64,000 nt of DNA. It comes from Bacillota bacterium. GTDB lineage: Bacteria > Bacillota > Clostridia > Tissierellales > Gottschalkiaceae. The stretch is taken from assembly GCA_023420895.1 (NCBI GenBank), contig JAEZUY010000041.1:1-64000 (forward strand), given 5' to 3'. The notes under the pieces are model-generated. The model did no database searches. It worked only from the letters and a program-made list of their open reading frames with translations, and was not told the origin of the DNA. Made by a program: the position numbers and the translations under genes. Below, one piece after another: positions 17,452 through 26,388 of this stretch. Every line of letters starts with the position of its first letter. The first letter of the stretch is position 1.

Positions 17452-18408
17452 TCATCTTAACTTTCTGAAAAACCTGTATTTTCCTGATTTTGAAACTACG
17501 TATCTCAGTTCAAAACCGTCTTTTTCTTCTATCTTTTTAAGAACAGAATCTCCTAGAACGGAATTTCTGAATCTCTCCCCTTCTCTTAAAGAATATACGG
17601 AAGCATCATCTTTCTTTTCAAATTTAAGACTCTCAGGCGATATTCTCCCCTTTCTGAGCCTTCCCAGATAATTTCCTATGCTTCTGAGATATCCGCTGTC
17701 TAAATCTGCATCATCGGATATGAACCCGCATATTTTTGAAAGTCCTCTGTCTTCCCCGCTTTCTTCAGAAAGAAATCTGTATATTTCTTTTAGAAATTTC
17801 AAATACTCCGATTCTTCTTCATTGTCAAAGGCGCTATTCACTCTGTCCATTTTCTGAAGAAGCTCTATCCTGTTCCGTTCAAAATTTATTATATACAGTT
17901 TATCATTCTCTTTATTCACAGTCTTGAGAAGTTCTGAAGTATTTATTCCTATCAGAATTTCTTTCAGTTCTGAAAACATCTCGTCAAAATTCTTGCTTTC
18001 TATAAATTCAGATATTATAAATCCCGCTGAAACTGATACTAAAAAGCTTTTTATATTCTCAGTTATAAAATACGAAGATTTGAAAATCTCCTGAACCGCT
18101 TTTTCTGAATTCTCATTCGCTATGAAAATCGGAACTGCTCTTACAGGCGCCGACTCATCGAAATCTTTTCCTCTTCTGCCTCTCAGCGCAAAATCATTAA
18201 GTGCAGAGTTTCCGCCTGCTCTGTATCCTGTCCAGAGTTTAAGCTCCTCCGAAAACCTCTCATAGTTCACGCAGTTTCCTCCGCTGCTTTCAGGAACTAA
18301 TGACCTTACTGTCATCATAAATATCTGATAATAGTAGCTTGGGGATTTCTCTGCAAGTTCACTCTGAAATCCTCTTAAAACAAGATTTTCTATATCTTTC
18401 TCCTTCAA
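17452..18408 (-). CDS. Hypothetical protein, weak ADP-ribosylglycohydrolase likeness
   Basis: 318 residues, soluble. I do not recognise it firmly. The stretch ALRGRRGKDFDESAPVRAVPIFI (about 75-97) recalls the tNGaamRiaPig motif of ADP-ribosylglycohydrolases, and the helical make-up fits that fold, but the metal-binding TDDT and DTD-type motifs are missing, so any member would be inactive or have a changed metal site. The C-terminus is strongly basic. TTG start at 18408 behind AAAGGAGAG. The gene lies 27 bp after argS on the same strand and probably shares its transcript. Confidence 0.5.
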   Translation of the reverse strand: MKEKDIENLVLRGFQSELAEKSPSYYYQIFMMTVRSLVPESSGGNCVNYERFSEELKLWTGYRAGGNSALNDFALRGRRGKDFDESAPVRAVPIFIANENSEKAVQEIFKSSYFITENIKSFLVSVSAGFIISEFIESKNFDEMFSELKEILIGINTSELLKTVNKENDKLYIINFERNRIELLQKMDRVNSAFDNEEESEYLKFLKEIYRFLSEESGEDRGLSKICGFISDDADLDSGYLRSIGNYLGRLRKGRISPESLKFEKKDDASVYSLREGERFRNSVLGDSVLKKIEEKDGFELRYVVSKSGKYRFFRKLR

Positions 18409-18435
18409 GAAATCTCTCCTTTCAGGATTTTTAAA

Positions 18436-20136
18436 CTACATCTTCTCCGGAACGTCTATTCCTAACAGTCCTAATCCGCTTTCAAGAACTGTTTCAGCAG
18501 ATTTAACTACTAGCGCTCTTGCAAGCTTAGTCTCATCGTCTGCGCTCATTATAGGGCATTCATGATAGAATCTGTTGAAATCATGTGCAAGATCTAAAAG
18601 ATATCTTGAGATAAATGAAGGCTCATTTTTCTCCATAGCTGAAACCACAACTTCATTGAATCTTTCAATCTGTCTTACAACATTGACAGCTGATTCATCT
18701 GTAACTTTAGAATAATCAGCTTTTTCAGCATCAAGCTCTATATCAAGCTTCTCAAGAATGCTCTTTGCTCTTACGCATGTATACTGAAGATAAGGTCCTG
18801 TCTCTCCTTCAAAGCTCAGCATTCTGTCCCAGTTGAATACTATATCTTTTATCTTATTATTGCTGAGGTCGTTGAATATTACTGCTCCTATTCCAACAAT
18901 TTTCGCAACTTCATCTTTATTTTCAAGTTCAGGGTTCTTCTCTTCTATAGTCTCTTTAACTTTCTCTATAGATTTAGAAAGAAGATCTTCAAGGAGTATT
19001 ACATTTCCCTTTCTTGTCTGAAGTTTTCCCTCTTCAGTGCTCACTCTTCCGAAAGGAGTGTGAATAAGATCTTCTGCCCAGTCGTATCCCATCAGCTCTA
19101 TTACCTTGAACCACTGTCTGAAGTGAAGGTTCTGAGCATAGTCAGTTATATATATAGCTTTGTCGAAATTATATTCTTTCTGTCTGTAAAGAGCCGCCGT
19201 TATATCTCTTGTAGCATAAATAGTAGTTCCGTCGCTTTTAACTATCAGACATGGAGGCATATCGTATTCTTCAAGGTCTACTACTAAAGCCCCTTCGCTC
19301 TCTGTCAGAACTCCTTTTTCTTTCATAAGCTCTATAGCGTCGTCCATCTTGTCTTCATAGAAAGACTCTCCTGTATTGTAGTCGAATTCGACTTTAAGAA
19401 GAGAGTATATTCTGTTAAATTCTTCAAGACTTAATTCCACGAACCATTCCCATATTCTCTTAGCTTCAGGATCTCCGTCTTCAAGTTTTTTGAACCATGC
19501 TCTTCCTTCATCTTCAAGCTCAGGATTGTCTTCACATTCATCATGGAATTTAACGTAAAGCTTCTGAAGAGTCTTTATAGGCTCTTTTTCTATCTCTTCG
19601 TCGTCTCCCCATTTCTTGTAAGCGCAAATCATCTTTCCGAACTGAGTTCCCCAGTCTCCAAGGTGATTTATTCCTATCGCATTGTAGCCTAAGAATGAGT
19701 ATATTTTATAAAGCGAATTCCCTATAACTGTAGATCTAAGGTGTCCTACGTGGAAAGGCTTCGCTATATTAGGAGATGAATAGTCTATAACTATGTTCTT
19801 TCCTTCTCCCATGCTGCTCTTTCCGTAGTCTTCGCCTTCTTTTATAACTTCTTTTACAGTGTTCTCAACCATGAGTTCCTTATCTACAAAAAAGTTTATA
19901 TATCCTCCGACATTTTCAATCTTGCTGAATCCTTCAAGACCCTGAAGTTTTTCCGCAAGTTCTTCTGCAATCATATTCGGAGATTTTCTGAACACTTTTG
20001 CAAATCTGAAACATGGAAGAGCGTAGTCTCCCATATCAAAATTAGGCGGTATTTCTATTGACGCTTCTACATCTTCTCTTTCTATGCCTTCTGTGTTCTT
20101 GAGTATTTCTTCTATAATGACTTCTTTAAAATCCAA
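18436..20136 (-). CDS. argS: Arginyl-tRNA synthetase
   Basis: 566 residues, full length for the family. Class I synthetase that charges tRNA-Arg. N-terminal additional domain (1-105), then the HIGH-type motif HVGH at 129-132 within SSPNIAKPFHVGHLRST, the TIYATRDITAA core, the KMSKS-region variant LQTRKGN and the helical DALR anticodon-binding domain ending in the typical LGLLGIDVPEKM. The motif KMS variation is normal for ArgRS. TTG start with GGAGG eight bases upstream. The DUF523 gene is upstream; the hypothetical protein follows. Confidence 0.97.
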   Translation of the reverse strand: MDFKEVIIEEILKNTEGIEREDVEASIEIPPNFDMGDYALPCFRFAKVFRKSPNMIAEELAEKLQGLEGFSKIENVGGYINFFVDKELMVENTVKEVIKEGEDYGKSSMGEGKNIVIDYSSPNIAKPFHVGHLRSTVIGNSLYKIYSFLGYNAIGINHLGDWGTQFGKMICAYKKWGDDEEIEKEPIKTLQKLYVKFHDECEDNPELEDEGRAWFKKLEDGDPEAKRIWEWFVELSLEEFNRIYSLLKVEFDYNTGESFYEDKMDDAIELMKEKGVLTESEGALVVDLEEYDMPPCLIVKSDGTTIYATRDITAALYRQKEYNFDKAIYITDYAQNLHFRQWFKVIELMGYDWAEDLIHTPFGRVSTEEGKLQTRKGNVILLEDLLSKSIEKVKETIEEKNPELENKDEVAKIVGIGAVIFNDLSNNKIKDIVFNWDRMLSFEGETGPYLQYTCVRAKSILEKLDIELDAEKADYSKVTDESAVNVVRQIERFNEVVVSAMEKNEPSFISRYLLDLAHDFNRFYHECPIMSADDETKLARALVVKSAETVLESGLGLLGIDVPEKM

Positions 20137-20159
20137 AAACTTTCCCTCCTGCTCTTTTA

Positions 20160-20183
20160 AGCCGCAGATTCTCGTCTGCGGCT
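20160..20183. terminator. Hairpin between DUF523 gene and argS
   Basis: Stem AGCCGCAGA / TCTGCGGCT with a six-base loop. Only the plus side is followed by a T-rich tract, so in the minus-strand transcript it may act as a weak attenuator or mRNA-stabilising hairpin between the two genes, not a full terminator. Confidence 0.5.
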
Positions 20184-20199
20184 CTTTATTTTTCTATTT

Positions 20200-20625
20200 C
20201 TATTCTTCAGCTTTCAAATCTTCTTCCGTTATTATTTCTATCCCATTCTCTGAAAGAAGCTGAGCTGCTATTCCGTTTCCTTCTTTTAATGTTCCGGTGA
20301 ATGTTCCATCATATATTTTACCATAACCGCATGACGGTGACTTAGCTTTAAGTACAGCTTTTTTTATATTATTTTCTTCTGCGAGTTTTAAAGATATTTC
20401 TGCACCTTTTTTAAAGTATTCTGTAAAATCGTCTCCATCTTTTGAAATCACACTGTCTCTTACTATTTCAGACGGACATCTCGGTGTCGGAAGTCCTCCC
20501 ATGACTTCCGGACAGATTTTCACATATCCTTCTTTCTCACAGAGCTTTATAACATCTTCATTTCTGTTGTTACCTCCGCTGTATTTGCAGTCGTCTCCCA
20601 TAAGACATGCGCTTACAATATACAT
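20200..20625 (-). CDS. DUF523 domain protein
   Basis: 141 residues of the DUF523 family (COG1683): SACLMGDDCKYSGGNNRN at the N-terminus, CPEVMGGLPTPRCPSEI in the middle and LKAKSPSCGYGKIYDGTF with conserved cysteines. Six or so cysteines suggest metal or Fe-S binding, but no member has a settled function. A complete one-domain form. ATG follows AAGGTGATATT. It lies 20 bp downstream of mutS2. Confidence 0.9.
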   Translation of the reverse strand: MYIVSACLMGDDCKYSGGNNRNEDVIKLCEKEGYVKICPEVMGGLPTPRCPSEIVRDSVISKDGDDFTEYFKKGAEISLKLAEENNIKKAVLKAKSPSCGYGKIYDGTFTGTLKEGNGIAAQLLSENGIEIITEEDLKAEE

Positions 20626-20645
20626 AATATCACCTTGAACCTTTC

Positions 20646-23021
20646 CTATTCTCTCAGCGTGACTACTGTGACTCCTGTCCCGCCTTCTCCGAATTTTCCA
20701 AGTCTCTGAGACTTCACATGTCTGTGATGTTTCAGGACATCGTTTATTCCGGCTCTCAATGCGCCTGTTCCCTTTCCGTGTATTATACTGACTTCTTTAA
20801 GTCCTGAAAGGTATGCATCGTCCAGATATTTATCTATTTCAAACGTCGCTTCTTCAACATTGAGCCCTCTTATATCTATTTCATTTTTAACCGATTTGCT
20901 CTTCTTGCTTATCATGTTCTTAGCATATCTGCTCGTAGCTTTCTGCGCCTTTTTCTTCGATATTTCTATAGTGTCGAGAGGAACCGCAATTTTCATAACT
21001 CCTATCTGAACCATAACGTTTCCGTTGGAATCGACAGGAGAAACTACTGTTCCTTCCTGATCTAGAGAAAGCACTCTTACCTGTTCGCCGACTTTCACAT
21101 CTTCAAGAGGCTTTGCTGATGTCTTAGAAAGAATTTTTTCAGTCATGCCCGTATCTATTCCGTCGAGTCTGTTGTTCAGTTTTTTCTTTGCTTTATCGAG
21201 TCTTTCTTTTTTCTCTTCTTCAATCTCAAAAGTGACATCTTTAATTTCTTTAAGCGCCTCTTCCGATTCTTTCTTTGCTTTAGAAATTATTCTTCTTGCA
21301 TCTCTCTTCGCTTTAGCTATTATATCGTCTTTATTGTCTTCAAGTATTCTCTTCTGTTTCTCAAGTTCTTCTTTCAGAGTCTTTATTTCAAGCTCCATTC
21401 TCTTAGTCTCTTCTCTTGACTTTTCCGCTTCTCTTCTGTCTTCTTCAAGACCGCCTAGAATCTCTTCAAATTCTATATTCTCAGTAGTTATAAGAGACTT
21501 GGCTCTGTCTATTATATGCTCCTGAAGTCCCAGTCTTCTCGATATTTCAAATGCATTCGATTTTCCAGGAACCCCTATTAAAAGCTTATACGTAGGACTG
21601 AGAGTCTTCACATCGAATTCCACTGACGCATTCTCTATTCCTTCTTTCGAAAGAGCATAAAGCTTGAGCTCGCTGTAGTGAGTAGTCGCTACAGTTCTGA
21701 TCTGTCTGTCGAAAAGATAGTCCAGTATCGCTATAGCAAGAGCCGCTCCTTCTGTAGGATCGGTTCCCGCTCCAAGCTCGTCAAAAAGAACAAGCGAATT
21801 GTCTTCTATCTCATTCAGCATATCAACTATATTAGTCATATGAGATGAAAATGTGCTCAGACTCTGCTCTATACTCTGTTCATCACCTATATCGGCAAAT
21901 ACATTCTTAAACACGCCGAGTTCGCTTCCAGAGTCTGCAGGTATCTGAAGTCCCGCCTGAGCCATCAGAGTAAGCAGACCTACAGTTTTAAGCGTAACAG
22001 TTTTACCCCCTGTATTAGGTCCTGTTATAACTATAGTATTAGTAGGATCTCCTAAATAGAAATCACTCGCTACAACTTCTTTTTTATCTATTAAAGGGTG
22101 TCTGCCTTTCTTTATATTTATCTTCCCTTTTGAATTCACTACAGGCGGAGTCGCATCCATATCTATTGCGAGTTTCGCCTTTGCGAATATAAAATCGAGT
22201 CTTCCCAGAAGTCTCAGGTTGTACATTATTTCTCTGTGCACTTCTCCGACTTTCGCTGTAAGCTCCTCAAGTATTCTTTCAATCTCCTTGTTTTCAGCTA
22301 TATGAAGCTCTCTTAATTCATTGTTGAGATTTACTACGTCCATAGGCTCTATGAAGAGAGTTGCTCCGCTTGCAGACTGGTCATGAACTATACCCTTTAT
22401 AACATTTCTGTATTCCTGTCTTACAGGAACGACATGTCTTCCCTCTCTTATAGTGACTATTGCGTCCTGAAGATATTTTCTGTTCTCCGTAGAATTTATC
22501 AGAGAATTAAGTCTGTTTCTTATACTTTCATTTTTGGAATTTATATTTCTCCTTATGTTTCTCAGAGCCGGACTTGCGTCTGAAGATATTTCATCCTCAC
22601 CGGCTATTGCATTAAAAATGTCTTCTTCTATATCTCTGAAAACCTCTATTTTTTCAGCTATCTCTTCAAGTATATTTATATCTTCAAATTTATCTTTTTT
22701 TGTAAGAAATCCTCTTACTCTTCTGCCTGCTCTCAGCCCTCCGGCAATCCTTACAAGAGCGCCGGGTGAAAGCATTCCGCCTTTGGATGAAAGTTTGAGC
22801 TCATTTCTCGTATCATAAAGCCCTCCAAACGGCGGCGCTGATTCCTTGACTATTATTCTGTAAGCTTCATCAGTCTCTTTCTGTGCAAGTTTCACTTTAT
22901 CCAGATTAGACGACGGCTTCAGCTCTTCAGCCATCTTTCTTCCAAGCTCAGAATCAGTCCTCTTCTGAAGCAGTTCGAGGACTTTATAGTATTCCAGCAC
23001 TTTCAGCGTTTTTTCCTTCAA
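20646..23021 (-). CDS. mutS2: Endonuclease MutS2 / ribosome-rescue ATPase
   Basis: 791 residues, full length. Core lever/clamp helices (1-300), MutS-type ATPase with Walker A GPNTGGKT at 334-341 and DELGAGTDPTEG Walker B region, a long charged coiled coil (about 510-640), then a KOW-like segment and the C-terminal Smr nuclease domain (IDIRGLNVEEA, IHGKGTGALR). It lacks the mismatch-recognition domain of MutS. In Firmicutes MutS2 splits collided ribosomes and has been linked to suppression of recombination. TTG start behind GAGGTG, 15 bp from the U32 gene. Confidence 0.96.
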   Translation of the reverse strand: MKEKTLKVLEYYKVLELLQKRTDSELGRKMAEELKPSSNLDKVKLAQKETDEAYRIIVKESAPPFGGLYDTRNELKLSSKGGMLSPGALVRIAGGLRAGRRVRGFLTKKDKFEDINILEEIAEKIEVFRDIEEDIFNAIAGEDEISSDASPALRNIRRNINSKNESIRNRLNSLINSTENRKYLQDAIVTIREGRHVVPVRQEYRNVIKGIVHDQSASGATLFIEPMDVVNLNNELRELHIAENKEIERILEELTAKVGEVHREIMYNLRLLGRLDFIFAKAKLAIDMDATPPVVNSKGKINIKKGRHPLIDKKEVVASDFYLGDPTNTIVITGPNTGGKTVTLKTVGLLTLMAQAGLQIPADSGSELGVFKNVFADIGDEQSIEQSLSTFSSHMTNIVDMLNEIEDNSLVLFDELGAGTDPTEGAALAIAILDYLFDRQIRTVATTHYSELKLYALSKEGIENASVEFDVKTLSPTYKLLIGVPGKSNAFEISRRLGLQEHIIDRAKSLITTENIEFEEILGGLEEDRREAEKSREETKRMELEIKTLKEELEKQKRILEDNKDDIIAKAKRDARRIISKAKKESEEALKEIKDVTFEIEEEKKERLDKAKKKLNNRLDGIDTGMTEKILSKTSAKPLEDVKVGEQVRVLSLDQEGTVVSPVDSNGNVMVQIGVMKIAVPLDTIEISKKKAQKATSRYAKNMISKKSKSVKNEIDIRGLNVEEATFEIDKYLDDAYLSGLKEVSIIHGKGTGALRAGINDVLKHHRHVKSQRLGKFGEGGTGVTVVTLRE

Positions 23022-23036
23022 AAAATCACCTCAAAT

Positions 23037-25514
23037 TTATTCTACTCCTCTATTGTAATGACCTTTCGTAATAGAGGATTTAAGTCCGTTATCCATTATA
23101 AATCTGTCTATATTTATGTCTTCATCATTTTCTGCAATTCTCCAGTATAAATCCTGGATCTCTTCTATCATTTCTTCATCTTTATTGAATTCCAGCTTTA
23201 TAAGCGGTATTCTGCTTTTCTTTATCCTGTCTATATACTCAGGAACAAAAAGAATTTTAGAATTCAGAATATGAGTCACATTTCTATTTCTGACTATAGA
23301 AAAATCCATGTCCATTCTGTCTTTAAGGCTGTATCCGGATTTCAGACTGCAGTTCAGGCAGTCTCTGTCAGGTCCGCATTTTTTCACAAGAGCCATAGGA
23401 CAGTTCTTCATAGTCATCAGCTTCAGATAGCCGTAGCCTATAACTTCAAATCTGTACTCTATATCATCTGTAATATCTTTTATTTCATTCATATTCAGTT
23501 CCGGTGAAAGACCTATTCCGCAAGCTCCTGAATCTATCAGAAATTTCACAGCTTCTTCATTGTAAATATTGAATGAAGAGTCTGCATGTATCTTGATACC
23601 GCTGAAATTTCTCTTAATCATTTCAAGTGAACCGATATTTGAAACAGACACTCCGTCTATATCACTTTTTATATTTTCAGCAGTCATTAAGATATCGCTG
23701 ATATCACCGTCATCTATTATCTTTGGAAGTGAAAGATACGTTTCAAAATCGTATTTTTCTTTCTTCTCTTTCACATAATCAATTATATCAGATAATTCTG
23801 CCCCATAAGGTATATACAGTCTCGACAGCTTGCTGAAATCGAGTCTTTTAATCTGACTGAACTTCTCTGCTGACACGGATATTCCTGTTCCTGTATATTT
23901 GAAATCCGTTTTCTCTGACTTCGTCATTTCAGTTTCTCTGATTTCTTCCCCGTCAGACGATTTCAGTTCACTCTCATTTTTTTCCGCATCTCTTATGAGC
24001 ATTTCAAGCTGTTCTGCAGCCTCTCTTCTCATAGAGTTTATCACACTTACCGGCATGAAAGCTCCCTCATCTAAATCAGCCTTCAGACTTCTGAATTCAA
24101 ACACAGTGTCGTTCAGTTTTCTAAGCTGATCTTTTATTCTTTCTTCATCTATTCCCGCTTTTTTGGCTTTTTCCACTTGAGACTCTCCGGTCACTGTAAC
24201 CGAAAGCCCCTGTGAATCTGCTTTTAACAGAGGAATTTCTCCTATTCTGACTTTCATCTCAAAATCTGCCGGCTTTCTTATTATATCTTTTTCTCCGATA
24301 TAATTTTCTTTTATCTTCTCGTCCAGATCTTTATCAAAAGTTTTATAGAGCTTAGCGCCTTCTCTTATCGGTCTGTAAGTCATTATCTCCACTATCTGAT
24401 TCTTTTTCGCTCTCTCTTTTTCTTTTCTGTTCACGAATATCTTATCAACATTGAAATAGTCTTCATATCCGTCAGGATTGTCTGCACTGAGTCCGTCGCC
24501 TTTTCTCAGCTCATAATCCAGCTTAATTTTAGTCTTTCCTCTTCTAGTTTCCTGAGCCTGTCCTATATAAGTCCCTCTATTATTCGGTTTGTCTAAAGAA
24601 ATATAGTCTCTTCCAAAATCTCCTCCGAGAAATCCTTTGGTAAATCCTCTGTTGAATATCTTTCTGATATCTTCTCTGTCCTCATCGTCTATTTTATCCT
24701 GTCTCTTTCCAAGATGAGAGTCTATGGCTTTTCTGTATTTATTTACAATCAGAGCGACATATTCGGGTTTTTTCATTCTGCCTTCAATCTTGAAAGAATC
24801 CACCCCTATATCTATCAGCTTCCCTATATTGTCGACTGTGTTCAAATCTTTAGGACTTATTATATAGTTTCCGCCGAGCTCTATTTCTCTTCCGCTCTCA
24901 TCCTCTGTAAGAGTGAACGGCATTCTGCATGTCTGAGCGCATCTTCCTCTATTGCCGCTTCTTCCTCCGATTACACTGCTCATAAGACACTGTCCTGAAT
25001 ACGAAACGCATAAAGCGCCGTGCACGAACACTTCAAGCTCTGCATCCGTATTCTTCTTTATATATTCTATCTGACTGAGTGTCAGTTCTCTTGCAAGAAC
25101 CGTTCTCTCAAGTCCTTTCTCTTTTAAAAAGTTCACTCCGAAACTGTTAGTAATCGTCATCTGAGTGCTTCCGTGCATTGTCAGTTCCGGAAATTCATTT
25201 TTTACAATATTTATGACCCCGAGGTCCTGAACTATTAAAGCATCTGGTCTGACCCTATTCAGTATCTGAAGATATTCTCTAAGTTCTTTCAGTTCGCATT
25301 CTTTAATAGATATATTCAGTGTCACATATACTTTAACTCCCCTGTCATGAGAGTATTTTATAGCCTCTTTAAGCTCCTCTTCTCCGAAGTTCGACGCGTA
25401 CTGTCTTGCATTGAACATCTTTCCTCCGAGGTATACGGCATCTGCGCCGTTATTTATGGCAGCATAGAGAGATTCCATGCTGCCTACGGGAGCTAATAAT
25501 TCAATTTTTTTCAT
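23037..25514 (-). CDS. U32 family peptidase / RlhA-like, with DUF3656
   Basis: 825 residues. N-terminal TIM-barrel of the U32 family (LLAPVGSMESLYAAINNGADAVYLGG) and the cysteine cluster CVSYSGQCLMSSVIGGRSGNRGRCAQTC in pieces around 168-196, which binds an Fe-S cluster, then a DUF3656 region and a C-terminal second U32-like half with CGPDRDCLNC. Despite the name, characterised relatives (RlhA, TrhP) hydroxylate RNA using prephenate, so RNA hydroxylation is more likely than proteolysis. Placed between mutS2 and zapA, a common arrangement in clostridia. Confidence 0.9.
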   Translation of the reverse strand: MKKIELLAPVGSMESLYAAINNGADAVYLGGKMFNARQYASNFGEEELKEAIKYSHDRGVKVYVTLNISIKECELKELREYLQILNRVRPDALIVQDLGVINIVKNEFPELTMHGSTQMTITNSFGVNFLKEKGLERTVLARELTLSQIEYIKKNTDAELEVFVHGALCVSYSGQCLMSSVIGGRSGNRGRCAQTCRMPFTLTEDESGREIELGGNYIISPKDLNTVDNIGKLIDIGVDSFKIEGRMKKPEYVALIVNKYRKAIDSHLGKRQDKIDDEDREDIRKIFNRGFTKGFLGGDFGRDYISLDKPNNRGTYIGQAQETRRGKTKIKLDYELRKGDGLSADNPDGYEDYFNVDKIFVNRKEKERAKKNQIVEIMTYRPIREGAKLYKTFDKDLDEKIKENYIGEKDIIRKPADFEMKVRIGEIPLLKADSQGLSVTVTGESQVEKAKKAGIDEERIKDQLRKLNDTVFEFRSLKADLDEGAFMPVSVINSMRREAAEQLEMLIRDAEKNESELKSSDGEEIRETEMTKSEKTDFKYTGTGISVSAEKFSQIKRLDFSKLSRLYIPYGAELSDIIDYVKEKKEKYDFETYLSLPKIIDDGDISDILMTAENIKSDIDGVSVSNIGSLEMIKRNFSGIKIHADSSFNIYNEEAVKFLIDSGACGIGLSPELNMNEIKDITDDIEYRFEVIGYGYLKLMTMKNCPMALVKKCGPDRDCLNCSLKSGYSLKDRMDMDFSIVRNRNVTHILNSKILFVPEYIDRIKKSRIPLIKLEFNKDEEMIEEIQDLYWRIAENDEDINIDRFIMDNGLKSSITKGHYNRGVE

Positions 25515-25575
25515 TGTATTCCACCTAACTTTTCAGCGGAATAATCCCCTGATTTTTTATATTTATTATAAGCCT

Positions 25576-26250
25576 CTATTTTTCCTCGCTCGCTTTTTCT
25601 TCACTTGCTTCTTTTCCGCTTATTTCTTCTTCAGCCCTGTCTTCAGATTTTTCTTTGCTATTTTCAGACTTCATCTTGAATATCTTGTCCTGAAGCTCTT
25701 TAATTTTTCTTTCATTCTGCTTAATAGAGCTGTCTCTTATTTCAAGAGTCTTCTCCTGCTCAGTAACTTTCTTCTGAAGTTTTCCATTCTCTTTCTGAAT
25801 TTTTCTTATTTCATTTTTAAGTTCTTCTATTTCTGAAGAACTGTCTTCTCTGCTTGTTTTTCTGCTTTCTCCGCTCTTAAGAGCCTGTATCTCTTTTTCT
25901 TTCTCTTTTAAAAGATTTTCATATTTTTCAATTCTTTTGTTGCATTCTATTACTTCTTTTTCAAATCTGCCTGAAGTCTTTTTAAACTCTTCATACTCTT
26001 CGTAAACCTCTGTAGCTTTCTTGATTATATCTTCATATTTGTTTCTATTTTTTACATATCTGTCGGCTATGCTGAATGCTCCGAGTATGTATGCCATATC
26101 ACTTGGCAGCTTTCTGTTTCCATGTGAAGCTTCAGAAATAGCCTTGTCAACTATTTCAGCTATTTTTAAAACTGTCTCTTCACTTTCTGTACTTATCATA
26201 TTTATAGCTTTTCCATCTATTCTAACTGGCACTTTAATTTTTTCAGCCAT
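25576..26250 (-). CDS. zapA: Cell division protein ZapA with long coiled coil
   Basis: 224 residues. Residues 1-90 are the ZapA domain (VPVRIDGKAINMISTESEETVLKIAEIVDKAI, then LPSDMAYILGAFSIADRYV), which bundles FtsZ filaments at midcell. Residues 90-200 form an uninterrupted charged coiled coil and the end (SGKEASEEKASEEK) is low complexity. Typical ZapA is about 90-130 residues, so the extra coil is large, although long forms occur in clostridia. ATG follows AAGGGTGAT. It is first in the strand-wise run zapA, U32, mutS2, DUF523, argS. Confidence 0.88.
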   Translation of the reverse strand: MAEKIKVPVRIDGKAINMISTESEETVLKIAEIVDKAISEASHGNRKLPSDMAYILGAFSIADRYVKNRNKYEDIIKKATEVYEEYEEFKKTSGRFEKEVIECNKRIEKYENLLKEKEKEIQALKSGESRKTSREDSSSEIEELKNEIRKIQKENGKLQKKVTEQEKTLEIRDSSIKQNERKIKELQDKIFKMKSENSKEKSEDRAEEEISGKEASEEKASEEK

Positions 26251-26344
26251 GATATCACCCTTCCTTATATATATTATATCCTCTTTAGGATATTACATCA
26301 ATATTGCATATATTCCGTATTTAAGCTGACATTTCAGTATCTCT

Positions 26345-26379
26345 AAAAAAATATGCTGCAGAAAAAATCTGCAGCATCT
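26345..26379 (-). terminator. Terminator after pheT
   Basis: Minus-strand stem ATGCTGCAGA / TCTGCAGCAT with a T-rich five-base loop, followed by ATTTTTTT, ten bases past the pheT stop. Confidence 0.9.
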
Positions 26380-26388
26380 ATACATTCT

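Noticed and set aside
23037..25514. True secreted protease
   Set aside because: The U32 family signature with an Fe-S type cysteine cluster and no signal peptide points to RNA hydroxylation in its relatives.
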